A stretch of DNA of 64,000 bases from Photobacterium leiognathi (GCF_030685535.1 NZ_CP131601.1:1550001-1614000), one strand, 5' to 3'; positions 42,962 to 52,202 are shown, counted from the stretch's first letter. Notes: generated by a model from the sequence alone, not told the origin. Made by a program: numbers and translations.

Positions 42962-44145
42962 GCGTGTTTTAATCTTATTTCCTCACACTCACAAGGCGCA
43001 ATGACTACGCAGTTTCTACCATTTTTTTTTGCTTGGTATAGCGCCTTGTCTGCTTCTCTAATTAAACTATCTAAATTATCACCTTTGTGTTGCTGAGAAA
43101 CGCCAATACTAATCGAAATGGGCGACATATTTTGATGATGAAGTGGGATGTTATAAACAGCATTACGGATACGCTCTGCGACAATGTGTGCATTGGCAAG
43201 GGGCGTATTTGGCAACAAGATCAGAAATTCTTCACCACCATAGCGAATAGCTACATCATTGACTCTGACACACGCTTGGATTTGTTCAGACACATTAACA
43301 ATGACTTGATCGCCAACCAGATGTCCGAATTGATCATTGATTGATTTAAAGTGGTCGATATCACACATCATCACAACGAGTGGCAGTGGTTGTTTTGATT
43401 TGTCCGTTGTTATTTGATTGGTCAGTTTATCCATTCCTCGACGGTTATATAAAGACGTGAGGTTATCTCGTATCGAAAGTGCTTCAACTGATCGTGTTAA
43501 ACGTCCGTTAACAAGCCAAACTAAGCTAAATGACGTCGCCATAATCAGAAACATCGAGGACAAATAAGGGATTTGGTGTACCCAACCTGCTTGTATGTAT
43601 TGATTTAATTCATCCGCCTGAATTAATAGTAAGGCTCTGATAAACATGGTGAGAGAAACCAGACCAAAAGCGAGAGCAAGAGTGTATTGAGGAAGAGGAT
43701 TATCAAATGCTTTGCCTTTTACTATCACGATACAAGCAAAAAGCTGGGTGATGCCTAAATGTAAACTTGCGGTGGCAGCTCTCGTATTGAGGGAGTTTTC
43801 TATAAAGTAAAAATAGAGCAGGGCTAGAAATAAAGGGATAAGCCCTAAAAGTGATATTTTACATAGTCGAGAGCAGGCATCTCGATATTGGCAAATACCA
43901 TACAGACAAAGTGTAAATCCGCCACATAAAATCATATTAGAGAGGAGTGCAGATACCCACATAGGGATCTTTCCAAGCAGGAAAATCAACCCGATACCAA
44001 TGGACATGCATATCTGTGAAATAGCAACAAGATTGATGCCTTTGAAGTTTTTTTGCTCAAAGTGAAAGAACAGCAGGCCAACCCCAAATATGAATGATAA
44101 AAATGAGACTAGAAAGCTGACTGTTCTCATATCTAAATCTGGCAT
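42958..44145 (-). CDS. Membrane-bound diguanylate cyclase (GGDEF)
   Basis: A 395-residue protein that should make the second messenger cyclic di-GMP. The first 210 residues hold about seven hydrophobic helices. The C-terminal GGDEF domain has DNLTSLYNRRGMD, CDIDHFKSINDQFGH (metal-binding Asp) and the active-site motif RYGGEEF. The RVND five residues before GGEEF is an RxxD inhibitory site, so product inhibition is likely. The N-terminal sensor type is not recognised. Single gene; the intergenic region upstream has no clear operator. Confidence 0.92.
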   Translation of the reverse strand: MPDLDMRTVSFLVSFLSFIFGVGLLFFHFEQKNFKGINLVAISQICMSIGIGLIFLLGKIPMWVSALLSNMILCGGFTLCLYGICQYRDACSRLCKISLLGLIPLFLALLYFYFIENSLNTRAATASLHLGITQLFACIVIVKGKAFDNPLPQYTLALAFGLVSLTMFIRALLLIQADELNQYIQAGWVHQIPYLSSMFLIMATSFSLVWLVNGRLTRSVEALSIRDNLTSLYNRRGMDKLTNQITTDKSKQPLPLVVMMCDIDHFKSINDQFGHLVGDQVIVNVSEQIQACVRVNDVAIRYGGEEFLILLPNTPLANAHIVAERIRNAVYNIPLHHQNMSPISISIGVSQQHKGDNLDSLIREADKALYQAKKNGRNCVVIAPCECEEIRLKHA

Positions 44146-44517
44146 CCTGCACCTTTAGTCCATGTTAGGTGTGATCTATATATGTGCTACAAAATTCATA
44201 GTGAATTTAACCTCGTAGTTTAAAGGTGCATTGAAACAGTTCAATAACTTTAAAGCATACCTGCAGAGTTACGAACACTTGTGCGATCAATGTTCACTGG
44301 TTACGTAATTCATTAAATTCTTAGTAACATATTAATGTCAGATTGGAGAAGGAGCATTACGATAGTGGTGTGGGTTTCTCTCATACTATTAAGAGCTATA
44401 GCGAAATGAAATACTGCTTAATCGAGAAATAGCAAAGGGCTAAGTTGCTTTCTATTACAACTTAGCCCTTATGTATAGAACCCTAATGCGTTTTGGCTAG
44501 CTCGACTATCTTGTTAT
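44146..44517. other. Intergenic region between the cyclase and cytochrome b561 genes
   Basis: About 370 bases. It contains the terminator-like hairpin at 44435 and presumably the promoter of the diguanylate cyclase gene. Nothing else was seen. Confidence 0.45.
44435..44470 (-). terminator. Hairpin downstream of cytochrome b561
   Basis: A perfect 13-bp stem, AAGGGCTAAGTTG (44435-44447) and CAACTTAGCCCTT (44458-44470). The minus-strand tail TTTGCTATTTC is a weak T-tract, so termination is probable rather than certain. Confidence 0.6.
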
Positions 44518-45042
44518 TTAACGGCCAAACATACGTACCAGCGTATTGTCTTTGTTGATTAGTTGGTGTTTTAAAGCGCCAAGAACATGAAGCACAATAA
44601 GGACGATGATAATGTTAGCGGCAATGCCATGAATGGTATGTCCTAATGAGCCTAACCACTCAACTTTCTCTCTAGCAGCCAGAATTTCAACGCCGAATAC
44701 TTCCAACGCTCTACCGCCACCGACACTCATCATGATGCCTGAAATAGGCATTAGTAGGGTAGCGAGTAGCAGTAGGTGTTGTATGCTTTTAGCAAAAATT
44801 TGTAGTGCTCTACTTTGTTCAGGCGCAGCAGGGAGCGCCCCTTCTTTAAATCGCCAAGCAATACGAATCAGTGCGACAGCAAGAACGATGACACCCAAAG
44901 ATTTATGTATACCAAGAAGCTCAAATCTTTCAGGCGATCTAGGCAGACCTTCTACGTATAACCCTAAAATAATCACACCAATAAAAAGTACACCAGTGAT
45001 CCAATGAAGGGCTATTGTGGGTTTAGAAAGTTTACTGTCCAT
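44518..45042 (-). CDS. Cytochrome b561
   Basis: A 174-residue, four-helix di-haem b membrane protein that takes electrons from the quinone pool. Histidines that can bind haem are in ALHWITGVLF, LLGIHKSLGV, and the last helix VLIVLHVLGALKHQ, with HTIHGIAANI also conserved. The start is ATG 45042 (MDSKLSKP) with AAGGATAAG upstream; the ORF to 45084 is longer but less plausible. Similar to E. coli CybB (176 residues). Single gene. Confidence 0.9.
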   Translation of the reverse strand: MDSKLSKPTIALHWITGVLFIGVIILGLYVEGLPRSPERFELLGIHKSLGVIVLAVALIRIAWRFKEGALPAAPEQSRALQIFAKSIQHLLLLATLLMPISGIMMSVGGGRALEVFGVEILAAREKVEWLGSLGHTIHGIAANIIIVLIVLHVLGALKHQLINKDNTLVRMFGR

Positions 45043-45182
45043 TTTCCACTTATCCTTAACAATTTGATAAAAAACTATTATCACTGTCAGGCGGATAAAT
45101 TTCGAATATTTAATTTGTAACTAGATGTAAACTTGGTGGGTATGGGATTGATACAGTTGATAATGATGAAAATGGGATAATA

Positions 45183-45224
45183 AAAACGACGAGTAACGTG
45201 ATTAGCTTTCTCGTCGTTTTCTTT
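45183..45224 (-). terminator. Terminator of the 45254-46471 operon
   Basis: AAAACGACGA (45183-45192) pairs with TCGTCGTTTT (45211-45220); both strands have T-rich 3' sides. Confidence 0.85.
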
Positions 45225-45253
45225 AAATAAGTGAGGAGGATATGTCTCTCAGA

Positions 45254-45925
45254 TTATTCTGCTACGTACTCTAGTGGCGCTTCTAGATCTTTTAGTACCA
45301 TTTTTTGAATATTGATACCTAACATCATGACGATCAAACACCAGTTTAAGAAAGGCAATTTGCCTGTTTGTAGGCTTTCAATAAATTGGCTTGGGTTCCA
45401 ATTGAAAAGCTCACAAATGTTTTGTGCTGTCATCTCTTCAAATAAACCGCTATCGATCAGCTTCGCGAATTGTTCGCTAGTTGGGCACACAAAAGTATTA
45501 CGAGCACCAAATGCAGTTGGTTTGAATAGGCGCAATACACGACGAATATCTTCAACTTTGATCACTTCGCCACTCATGGCAATGTTTTGTCGACCAACTA
45601 ACGCCGCAAGGAAACACCAGCATGGGTATGGAATAGTAGAGACGTTAAAAGGCTCTTTTTTATATTTAGCAGTCCAGCTACTTACATTCTTCTCTTGTAA
45701 ACCAGTAACTAGCGCAAGTTTATTTGCATCGTAGCCATGATCTTTCAGTAGGTTAATGATTTCAGCAACTTCAGATACGAAAGGTTTGGTCCAATTTTCG
45801 TATGAGGTAAAGACATTTTCTCTGATCAAAATGCTATTCCAATATGGGAGTTCAATAGATTGCCGCCGATCATACGTGTTAAAGCGACGATGTCCATTAA
45901 TATCCCATATCGGATGGAAATTCAT
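45254..45925 (-). CDS. Unknown protein with an apparent internal duplication, 223 residues
   Basis: I do not recognise the family. Soluble, without signal peptide. Two parts look alike. One is around residues 50-115: EIINLLKDHGYDANKLALVT then PYPCWCFLAALVGRQNIA. The other is around 145-215: FAKLIDSGLFEEMTAQNICE then LPFLNWCLIVMMLGINIQ. Each has a helix-turn-helix-like stretch (VTGLQEKNVSSW, FNWNPSQFIESL) followed by P-x-x-x-W-C. DNA binding is possible. It starts 3 nt after the lipoprotein stop, so the two are co-transcribed, and ends near a terminator. Confidence 0.72.
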   Translation of the reverse strand: MNFHPIWDINGHRRFNTYDRRQSIELPYWNSILIRENVFTSYENWTKPFVSEVAEIINLLKDHGYDANKLALVTGLQEKNVSSWTAKYKKEPFNVSTIPYPCWCFLAALVGRQNIAMSGEVIKVEDIRRVLRLFKPTAFGARNTFVCPTSEQFAKLIDSGLFEEMTAQNICELFNWNPSQFIESLQTGKLPFLNWCLIVMMLGINIQKMVLKDLEAPLEYVAE

Positions 45926-45928
45926 AGC

Positions 45929-46471
45929 CTAATTAGATGTTTCTTTGTTTTGGCTATCTTGTTTCGCCTTCAGCTTTTGCTGTTGTTGGTAGAGTTTATC
46001 GATCTTCTGCCAGTTACTGTCAGACAGGGTGAAAGAATCACTTAACTGGATAGTTTTATTGGTATCTGCTTTTGGGCTAACCAGCGTCGCGGTGTAGTGG
46101 ATCTTTGCTGTGTTATTTTCTTTATTGAGGCTTTCTAATCGCAACACCAGACCTGATGGCTTGTTTTTATCAATAATAAAATGCCCATTCCAATTTAATG
46201 ACGCATCAATATTGGGATTGTTTTGATTGTAGTTCATCGCTTCTTTTTTGGTGAGCAGCGTATGGAGACTATTACTGTTAATAGAAAGCGTCAGGAAATG
46301 ACTTTTGTCTTTAGATAGTATGATACTCGCGGCAGGAGCATTGTTGAGGTAGAAGTCATTGGCAACACCCACTTGCGTCAATGAGCCGTTAATGTCGTGA
46401 TCGTCTGCGTTGTTACACCCTGCGAGTAAGAAGGCAGCAAGGGCAAAACCAGCAATTGTTATTTTCTTCAT
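45929..46471 (-). CDS. Putative lipoprotein, 180 residues
   Basis: A lipoprotein with signal MKKITIAGFALAAFLLAGC, lipidated cysteine at residue 19, and a following N-N-A-D; no Asp at +2 to retain it in the inner membrane, so an outer-membrane location is likely. The domain is beta-rich (TIQLSDSFTLSDSNW), with a Lys/Gln-rich C terminus (QQQQKLKAKQDSQ). No family recognised. First gene of the operon with the 223-residue protein, which it precedes by 3 nt. Confidence 0.75.
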   Translation of the reverse strand: MKKITIAGFALAAFLLAGCNNADDHDINGSLTQVGVANDFYLNNAPAASIILSKDKSHFLTLSINSNSLHTLLTKKEAMNYNQNNPNIDASLNWNGHFIIDKNKPSGLVLRLESLNKENNTAKIHYTATLVSPKADTNKTIQLSDSFTLSDSNWQKIDKLYQQQQKLKAKQDSQNKETSN

Positions 46472-46592
46472 ACAGTATCCTTAGTAATGGTGCCAAGGGA
46501 GAAAGGAAATTACATAGTAAGCATACAAATGGTGATTGAGTAAATTGTCAGCTTAGTGTCTAAATGTACTTGGGTATATAACTGTCTGAAAG

Positions 46593-46645
46593 CTAAACAG
46601 AGCTTACCGCTTAATGCCGATTGTACAGAGTGCATTAAGCGGTAA
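46593..46645. repeat. Inverted repeat related to one at 16454
   Basis: TTACCGCTTAATGC (46604-46617) and GCATTAAGCGGTAA (46632-46645) form a perfect 14-bp stem with a 14-nt loop. The left flank CTAAACAGAGCTTACCGCTT resembles the right arm of the repeat at 16454. It may also act as terminator of the gene at 46694, though the T-tract is missing. Confidence 0.55.
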
Positions 46646-46693
46646 AACCAATTTTAAATACGGCGCCATTTCGCTGATTTCACTACAAGAAAT

Positions 46694-46963
46694 TTACAAG
46701 CACATACCAAGAAAATAGAAAAGAACATAGAAACAAACAAATCCAATTACAAAACCAATGAGATGATGAAGAAAGGATGGAGCCTGTGGCTTATGTTGGC
46801 GCACTTTCTTTTTAGTGACGTGGTAACAAGCAACAGCGATTAAGAAAATAATGGTTATAGCAAGGGTGTAAACCATATTTTGTTGTGGTTGTATGTTATC
46901 TGACTGAGCGAGTGCAAGTGGTGAAAATAGGGCTGTATAAGCAAATAAAGACGCGTGTTTCAT
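46694..46963 (-). CDS. Small exported membrane protein, 89 residues
   Basis: Unrecognised. A signal peptide (MKHASLFAYTALFSPLALAQS) is followed by one membrane helix (VYTLAITIIFLIAVACYHV), a very basic loop (TKKKVRQHKPQ) and a second helix (IGFVIGFVCFYVLFYFLG). The layout suggests a small inner-membrane protein. Single gene between the lipoprotein and the nimT-like gene on the same strand. Confidence 0.65.
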   Translation of the reverse strand: MKHASLFAYTALFSPLALAQSDNIQPQQNMVYTLAITIIFLIAVACYHVTKKKVRQHKPQAPSFLHHLIGFVIGFVCFYVLFYFLGMCL

Positions 46964-47138
46964 TATCGATTGTCCACGGAAATAAAACGTAAAGTAAAAC
47001 GATCAAAATTGAGCAGCAATCTTTGTTATTACAAGCTGTTGTTGCATAAGTGAGGGGCTGTAAATGAAATGATAAATAAAAATATCGGCATCTAGCCAAT
47101 ATTTAAGCAGAATGGCATCCTTGCCAAATGAGAGAGCA

Positions 47139-48494
47139 TTATAATTTAGCGTTAAATGCTTTTTTTAGTTCATTACGTTCTTCTGTCATCAGTGCTAATT
47201 CTTTCTTCAAGCGTTTTAATTCATCTTGTAGTGTTTCATGAACAGGTGCATCAATAACAATATCTTTGCCACTTTGTGTGCGAACAATAACGTGTGAACG
47301 ACCAGCAAACAGCGCTAAAAATCCCCAAACCACACACACTGCTAATGTCATATATAGTGGTACTTCCCAGCTGTGTGTTGATTCATGCAGTGAGCCAAAA
47401 ATAATAGGGCCAGTTGCTGCAAGTAAGTACCCCATGCATTGCGCCATACCTGATAGTGCTGCTGCTTGGTGCGCATCATGAGTACGGATACCTACAAATG
47501 ACAAGCCAAGAATAAAACCACCACCACAGCTAAAGCCAAAGCAAATTACCCAGATTAATGCGTGCTCGGGCATCATAAGTAGACCAAGAATACCGATGAA
47601 AGCCAGAATAGCCATGGCAAAGCTCATTGCACGTTTGTCTTTCATTTTTGCCATTAGCGGAATAAGCACTAGCGCAGGAACTGCTGTTGAAAGCTGTAAC
47701 ACACCGTGTAGGTAACCTGCTTGGTTCTCTGTATAACCGTTATCAATGAGGATGCTTGGTAACCAGCTGATAAAGATATACATAATGAAAGAGTTCAAAC
47801 CCAAGAAGATAGTAACTTGCCATGCAGCTGCTGAGCGCCATAGGTAGCTGTGACTATCAATATCAGCGGTATCAGCAGAAGGGCGTGTATGACCTGCTAA
47901 TTGTGGTAACCATACAATGATTGAAATAACAGGGAAGATCAGTACGGTTGCTAAAGCAAATGCCCAGTGTGGGATTGCATTGAAGCCCATTGAACCTGCA
48001 AGTTTCATCATTGGGATAGCAGTACTAGAGCTTAACGTAGAACCAATACCCATGATTAGCACATAGACTGCTGTTAATGTTGTTACCTGCTTTGGGAAGT
48101 CTCTTTTCAATAAACTTGGTAGTAACACGTTACCAATAGCGATACCAACACCAATAATACATGTACCCAAAAATAGCATAAGGGTAGAGCCGCCAGAGCG
48201 AATAAGGACACCTGCACCAACAAGGACAAGCGCTATCATTAACGATGGCTCTAAGCCAATCTTACGAGCAAGTCCTGACGATACCAGCGAAAATAGGGCA
48301 AAAGCCAATAATGGCAAAGTGGTTAACATACCAGCTTGAGTTGCGCTTAAACCCAGATCGTGTGAGATGAAGTCTAGAATTGGTCCTAAACCTGTAAGTG
48401 GTGCACGAAGGTTACTTGCGATAAGTAGAATACCTAAGATGACAAGAGCTGGTCGTGCAACTTTAGGTACTGTTTTATTATTCTTATGTGACAT
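47139..48494 (-). CDS. CynX/NimT family MFS transporter
   Basis: A 451-residue 12-helix MFS protein. The N terminus LLIASNLRAPLTGLGPILDF is the signature of the CynX/NimT (YeaN) group, which includes the 2-nitroimidazole exporter NimT. An unusual C-terminal extension after the last helix (about 50 residues, with ELKRLKKELALMTEERNELK) is a predicted coiled coil. It is divergent from an AraC regulator, as nimT is from nimR in E. coli, so drug export is likely. Substrate unproven. Confidence 0.87.
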   Translation of the reverse strand: MSHKNNKTVPKVARPALVILGILLIASNLRAPLTGLGPILDFISHDLGLSATQAGMLTTLPLLAFALFSLVSSGLARKIGLEPSLMIALVLVGAGVLIRSGGSTLMLFLGTCIIGVGIAIGNVLLPSLLKRDFPKQVTTLTAVYVLIMGIGSTLSSSTAIPMMKLAGSMGFNAIPHWAFALATVLIFPVISIIVWLPQLAGHTRPSADTADIDSHSYLWRSAAAWQVTIFLGLNSFIMYIFISWLPSILIDNGYTENQAGYLHGVLQLSTAVPALVLIPLMAKMKDKRAMSFAMAILAFIGILGLLMMPEHALIWVICFGFSCGGGFILGLSFVGIRTHDAHQAAALSGMAQCMGYLLAATGPIIFGSLHESTHSWEVPLYMTLAVCVVWGFLALFAGRSHVIVRTQSGKDIVIDAPVHETLQDELKRLKKELALMTEERNELKKAFNAKL

Positions 48495-48550
48495 AGGTCT
48501 CTCCTTAAATTTTTAGTGACATAATATCCCTCCCAATATTTTCTGTATTA

Positions 48551-48573
48551 AGTTATATTGACAGTATATAACT
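48551..48573. promoter_or_regulatory. Palindromic operator candidate between the nimT-like and nimR-like genes
   Basis: AGTTATAT-TGACAGT-ATATAACT: perfect 8-bp arms, 7-nt spacer, in the 94-bp divergent promoter region and 16 nt before the regulator's ATG. Probable binding site of the regulator. Confidence 0.5.
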
Positions 48574-48588
48574 AAAAACGGACAGCTT

Positions 48589-49377
48589 ATGAAATTCAGT
48601 AAAAATCTCCCAGCATTCGATTCTGATCTGTATCCGCAAAAAGTCGTGGCGATGAGCTTGTCAGGGGCTGATATTGATGAAGAAATCCCATTTCATCATC
48701 ATCATAAAGGTCAATTGGTATTACCGCTAAATGGCTATGTGCGCTGTAAAATTGCCGATGCGATTTGGATGGTGCCAGCAAACTGTGCTGTTTGGATCCC
48801 TAGCCAAGTCCCTCACAGCTTAAGCATTTCAGAAGATGCTGATCTCTGTAATTTATTTGTAGATCAAGATGTAGTCGGTATGCCTTTAAAGGCCTGTACG
48901 TTGTCTGTCTCTCCCTTGCTACGTGAATTGATTGTTCGATTAACAGAGTTAGATCAATCTTATAAATCAGAAGGGAGTACCGCTCGATTAGTTGAGGTGC
49001 TGATAGATGAATTAACAACAATGCCATCTGAGCATTTTGATTTTCCTATTCCTGAAGAGCCTCGCTTACATAAAATTGCTTTAGCGTTAATTGAGAATCC
49101 AAGTGATAGAAGTACGGTTGGTGAATGGGGAAGTAAATATGCAATGAGTGAAAGAACTCTCGCACGATTAGTTAAACAAGAATTAGGTTTAACATTTGGT
49201 AATTGGCGCGGGCAGTTGCACATTGTTTTAGCATTACAAAAATTATCTTCTGGTGAGGCAGTACAACGTGTATCGGAAGATCTGGGTTATGAATCTGTTA
49301 GTGCATTTATTACCTTCTTTAAAAAGACACTAGGTCGACCACCTAAGCAGTACATTAAACAGCGTATACACGACTGA
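48589..49377 (+). CDS. AraC family regulator, NimR-like
   Basis: A 262-residue regulator: N-terminal cupin domain (IPFHHHHKGQLVLPLNGYV, VPANCAVWIPSQVPHSL) and C-terminal AraC domain (SKYAMSERTLARLVKQELG; SEDLGYESVSAFITFFKKTL). It is divergent from the nimT-like gene over a 94-bp region with a perfect palindrome, so it probably controls that gene and itself. In E. coli, NimR represses nimT and responds to nitroimidazole. Confidence 0.88.
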   Translation: MKFSKNLPAFDSDLYPQKVVAMSLSGADIDEEIPFHHHHKGQLVLPLNGYVRCKIADAIWMVPANCAVWIPSQVPHSLSISEDADLCNLFVDQDVVGMPLKACTLSVSPLLRELIVRLTELDQSYKSEGSTARLVEVLIDELTTMPSEHFDFPIPEEPRLHKIALALIENPSDRSTVGEWGSKYAMSERTLARLVKQELGLTFGNWRGQLHIVLALQKLSSGEAVQRVSEDLGYESVSAFITFFKKTLGRPPKQYIKQRIHD

Positions 49378-49471
49378 TTTATTTAGATATATGCCTACTA
49401 TCTTATTCGTTATTGATTTCTATTAGTTATCGGCGTTTATTCTATTTTTTCAATCGTAAATAGGTAATTAG

Positions 49472-50242
49472 ATGTCTCGTTGGCTTGCATATCACGGTAA
49501 CGCAATTTATTTAGATGAACTGATTTATCAACCAGAACATTCTTTGATCCACCAAACATTAGAAGAGCGTAAAGCGGTTAACTATGTCAATGGTGACGGT
49601 TTTGGACTGGGCTGGTATGCCGAACGTGAAATGCCGGGGCGTTATCATGAGATTATACCTGCGTGGGCTGACGATAATCTTCGCTCTTTAACTCATCATA
49701 TTTGTTCTCATCGTTTTATGGCGCATGTACGTTTCTCTACTGGCGCTGAAGTATCACGAGCAAACTGTCATCCTTTTATCTATCAACAATGGATGTTTCT
49801 ACATAACGGGCAGATTGGTGGCTTTGATAAGGTTCGTTTTACATTAGAGCGCTTGTTATCTGAAAGTTTGTATAACAAGCGAGTAGGGACGACAGACAGT
49901 GAAATCATCTTTCTGTTGATGATTAAAAATGGCTTACAAAACGATCCTATTGCTGCGATAAATCAGACTATGTATGAAATCGAACAGGCAATGCAGGAAA
50001 AAGAAGTCACTCAACCACTTCAGGCATCCATTTGTATTTCCGATGGTAATAGCTTTTGGGTGGTGCGCTACAGTACAGATAATGCAGCGCCAACGATTTA
50101 TATAAAGCAAACAACTGAAAGTATCACGTTAGCATCTGAGCCATTGGAGCAAAATGAGCAATGGCTGTTAGTGCCTAAACAACAGATCTTACACATCGGT
50201 AAAAAGAACACGTTAACTTTTCATGATTTGATCATTGATTAG
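49472..50242 (+). CDS. Class II glutamine amidotransferase-like protein with Ser at the nucleophile position
   Basis: A 256-residue Ntn-fold protein similar to YafJ/EgtC-type amidotransferases, whose N terminus normally reads MCRWLAY with Cys2 as nucleophile after Met removal. Here it reads MSRWLAYHG (ATG TCT CGT TGG), so the Cys is Ser. Other family parts are intact: NGDGFGLGWYAE, HRFMAHVRFSTG, NCHPFIYQQWMFLHNGQI and TDSEIIFLLM. Possible outcomes are a Ser-dependent hydrolase or a dead enzyme. It is a single gene about 95 nt after the NimR-like gene on the same strand. Confidence 0.88.
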   Translation: MSRWLAYHGNAIYLDELIYQPEHSLIHQTLEERKAVNYVNGDGFGLGWYAEREMPGRYHEIIPAWADDNLRSLTHHICSHRFMAHVRFSTGAEVSRANCHPFIYQQWMFLHNGQIGGFDKVRFTLERLLSESLYNKRVGTTDSEIIFLLMIKNGLQNDPIAAINQTMYEIEQAMQEKEVTQPLQASICISDGNSFWVVRYSTDNAAPTIYIKQTTESITLASEPLEQNEQWLLVPKQQILHIGKKNTLTFHDLIID

Positions 50243-50590
50243 TGAAAAATGCAGCCGTGATCCTCGTGTTAACTCTCCATTAACGAACAATGATATTGAA
50301 TAGTTATTAGCATTAACTTAGCTTGTGATGACTTAAATTAATTAGAGTAGTAACTATTTTTGTTGATTGGCTAATCGGCTGTTATTTTGACATCAGCATC
50401 GCTACCAACCCCATAGAATGGCAGATAAGTTTATTTATCACACGAATTTGTAACATCATGAAATGCCACTTAAAAACGAATTTTAAAGTGGTTTATGCTA
50501 TTTTTGCTTTGAATATTAAAGGTTTTTTATCTGGCTTTTGTGTTGTTGGGCTGTTAATCTCTCGTCCCTCACACACAAAGTGAGATATTT
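50243..50590 (+). other. Intergenic region before the BCCT transporter
   Basis: About 350 bases with no ORF of note and no clear operator. It presumably holds the BCCT promoter. Confidence 0.45.
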
Positions 50591-52162
50591 ATGCCAACTA
50601 ACGTATGCCAAATAGCTAATGGTGACGCTACTTCTTCAAGTGAAGTTTCGAGCAATGTTGAAGCTAAACTTGTTCCAATTCTAACGATTGGTTTCATTTC
50701 TTTATTCATTTTTGCTGCACTGTTCGATATGTCCAGTTTTACAGCATTTATTCAAACAAGTTTCGAATCTGCCGCCAATACATTTGGTCAAAGCTGGCAG
50801 TGGTTGATGCTGGTTAATTTCATTTTTGCTTTAGTTTTGGCATTTAGTCCACTGGGTAAAAAGGTCATGGGTGCGGAATCTAAGCCGACAATCGGTACGT
50901 TCCGATGGTTAGCCATGATCATGTGTACCTTATTAGCTGGTGGTGGGGTATTTTGGTCTGCTGCTGAGCCAATTTACCACTTTATTACGCCACCACCTGC
51001 ATTTTCAGATGTGAGTGGTTCAACGCTGCAAGCTGTAGCTCCAGCACTGGATCAAGCCTTTTTACATTGGGGCTTTTTAGCATGGGCGGTATTAGGCACA
51101 TTGGCGACAATTGTGTTGATGTACGCACACCATGAACACGGCGTAAAGTTACGTCCACGTGCTTTGCTGTTTCCTATTTTTGGTAATAAGCTTGAAAATC
51201 ACTGGATGGGCAGTGTCATTGATGCGTGTTCTATTATTGCTGTTGCAGCAGGTACCATTGGTCCAATTGGCTTTTTAGCATCGCAACTAGGTTATAGCTT
51301 AGAGCTACTTACTGGCTTAGAAAACAATGTGCAATCTCAATTGGTTATTCTAGCTGTTGTGGTTGCTGTTTATTCTATTTCAGCAGCATCTGGTATGGAT
51401 AAAGGCTTGCAGTGGCTATCACGTATTAATGTTATTGGTGCTTTTGGTCTATTGTTAGCAATGCTGTTTTTAGGTCCAACACAATTTATTTTAAATGAGT
51501 TCGGTAGCGCCTTTGGTGGATACCTACAGCATTTTGGTGAGTTAAGCCTAACGACAGACAAACCATCTTGGAATGTGTGGTGGACATGGTTCTTCTGGGG
51601 CTGGTTTATTGGTTTTGCTCCTATGATGGCGATCTTCATTGCACGTATTTCAGAAGGCCGAAGTATTCGTGGGCTAGTGTTAGCGGTAGCGATTGGTGCA
51701 CCGATTGCGACAAATTTCTGGTTTACTGTATTAGGTGGTAGCGGGATTTACCTTGAGCTGCAAAATCCGGGTGTAATTTCAGGACCGTTAAATGATGCTG
51801 GATTACCTGCCGTACTATTAGCAACACTGTCTAATTTACCATTTAGCAGTATCTTATTACCTGCATTTCTAGTGTTAACCACCACCTTTGTTGTAACAAC
51901 AGGGGATTCAATGGCGTACTCTATTGCAATGGTGGTATCAGGTGATAATGAGCCTGACAGCAAGCATCGTTTGTTCTGGGCGATCACCATGGGCGTTGTA
52001 GCTGCGGTATTGTTATTAGCAGGTGATGGTGGTTTAAATGCCCTGCAATCCTTTATTGTGATTACAGCTGTCCCAGTGTCTATCTTGATTGGTTTTACTT
52101 TGATTAGCGGACCAATAGCGGCATTGAAAATGACATGTGCTAAAAAATATGTGACAGTGTAA
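50591..52162 (+). CDS. BCCT family betaine/choline/carnitine-type transporter
   Basis: A 523-residue inner-membrane protein with 12 predicted helices. The BCCT signature is TWFFWGWFIGFAPMMAIFIA followed by RISEGRSIRG, and GVFWSAAEPIYHF is the conserved segment near helix 3. Members import glycine betaine, choline, carnitine or DMSP, mostly for osmoprotection, common in marine bacteria. The C-terminal tail is short (AKKYVTV), unlike osmosensing BetP. Substrate unclear. Single gene with strong terminator. Confidence 0.93.
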   Translation: MPTNVCQIANGDATSSSEVSSNVEAKLVPILTIGFISLFIFAALFDMSSFTAFIQTSFESAANTFGQSWQWLMLVNFIFALVLAFSPLGKKVMGAESKPTIGTFRWLAMIMCTLLAGGGVFWSAAEPIYHFITPPPAFSDVSGSTLQAVAPALDQAFLHWGFLAWAVLGTLATIVLMYAHHEHGVKLRPRALLFPIFGNKLENHWMGSVIDACSIIAVAAGTIGPIGFLASQLGYSLELLTGLENNVQSQLVILAVVVAVYSISAASGMDKGLQWLSRINVIGAFGLLLAMLFLGPTQFILNEFGSAFGGYLQHFGELSLTTDKPSWNVWWTWFFWGWFIGFAPMMAIFIARISEGRSIRGLVLAVAIGAPIATNFWFTVLGGSGIYLELQNPGVISGPLNDAGLPAVLLATLSNLPFSSILLPAFLVLTTTFVVTTGDSMAYSIAMVVSGDNEPDSKHRLFWAITMGVVAAVLLLAGDGGLNALQSFIVITAVPVSILIGFTLISGPIAALKMTCAKKYVTV

Positions 52163-52202
52163 CGAAACGTATAACTAGCAGCCATACATGTAAAAGAATA
52201 GT

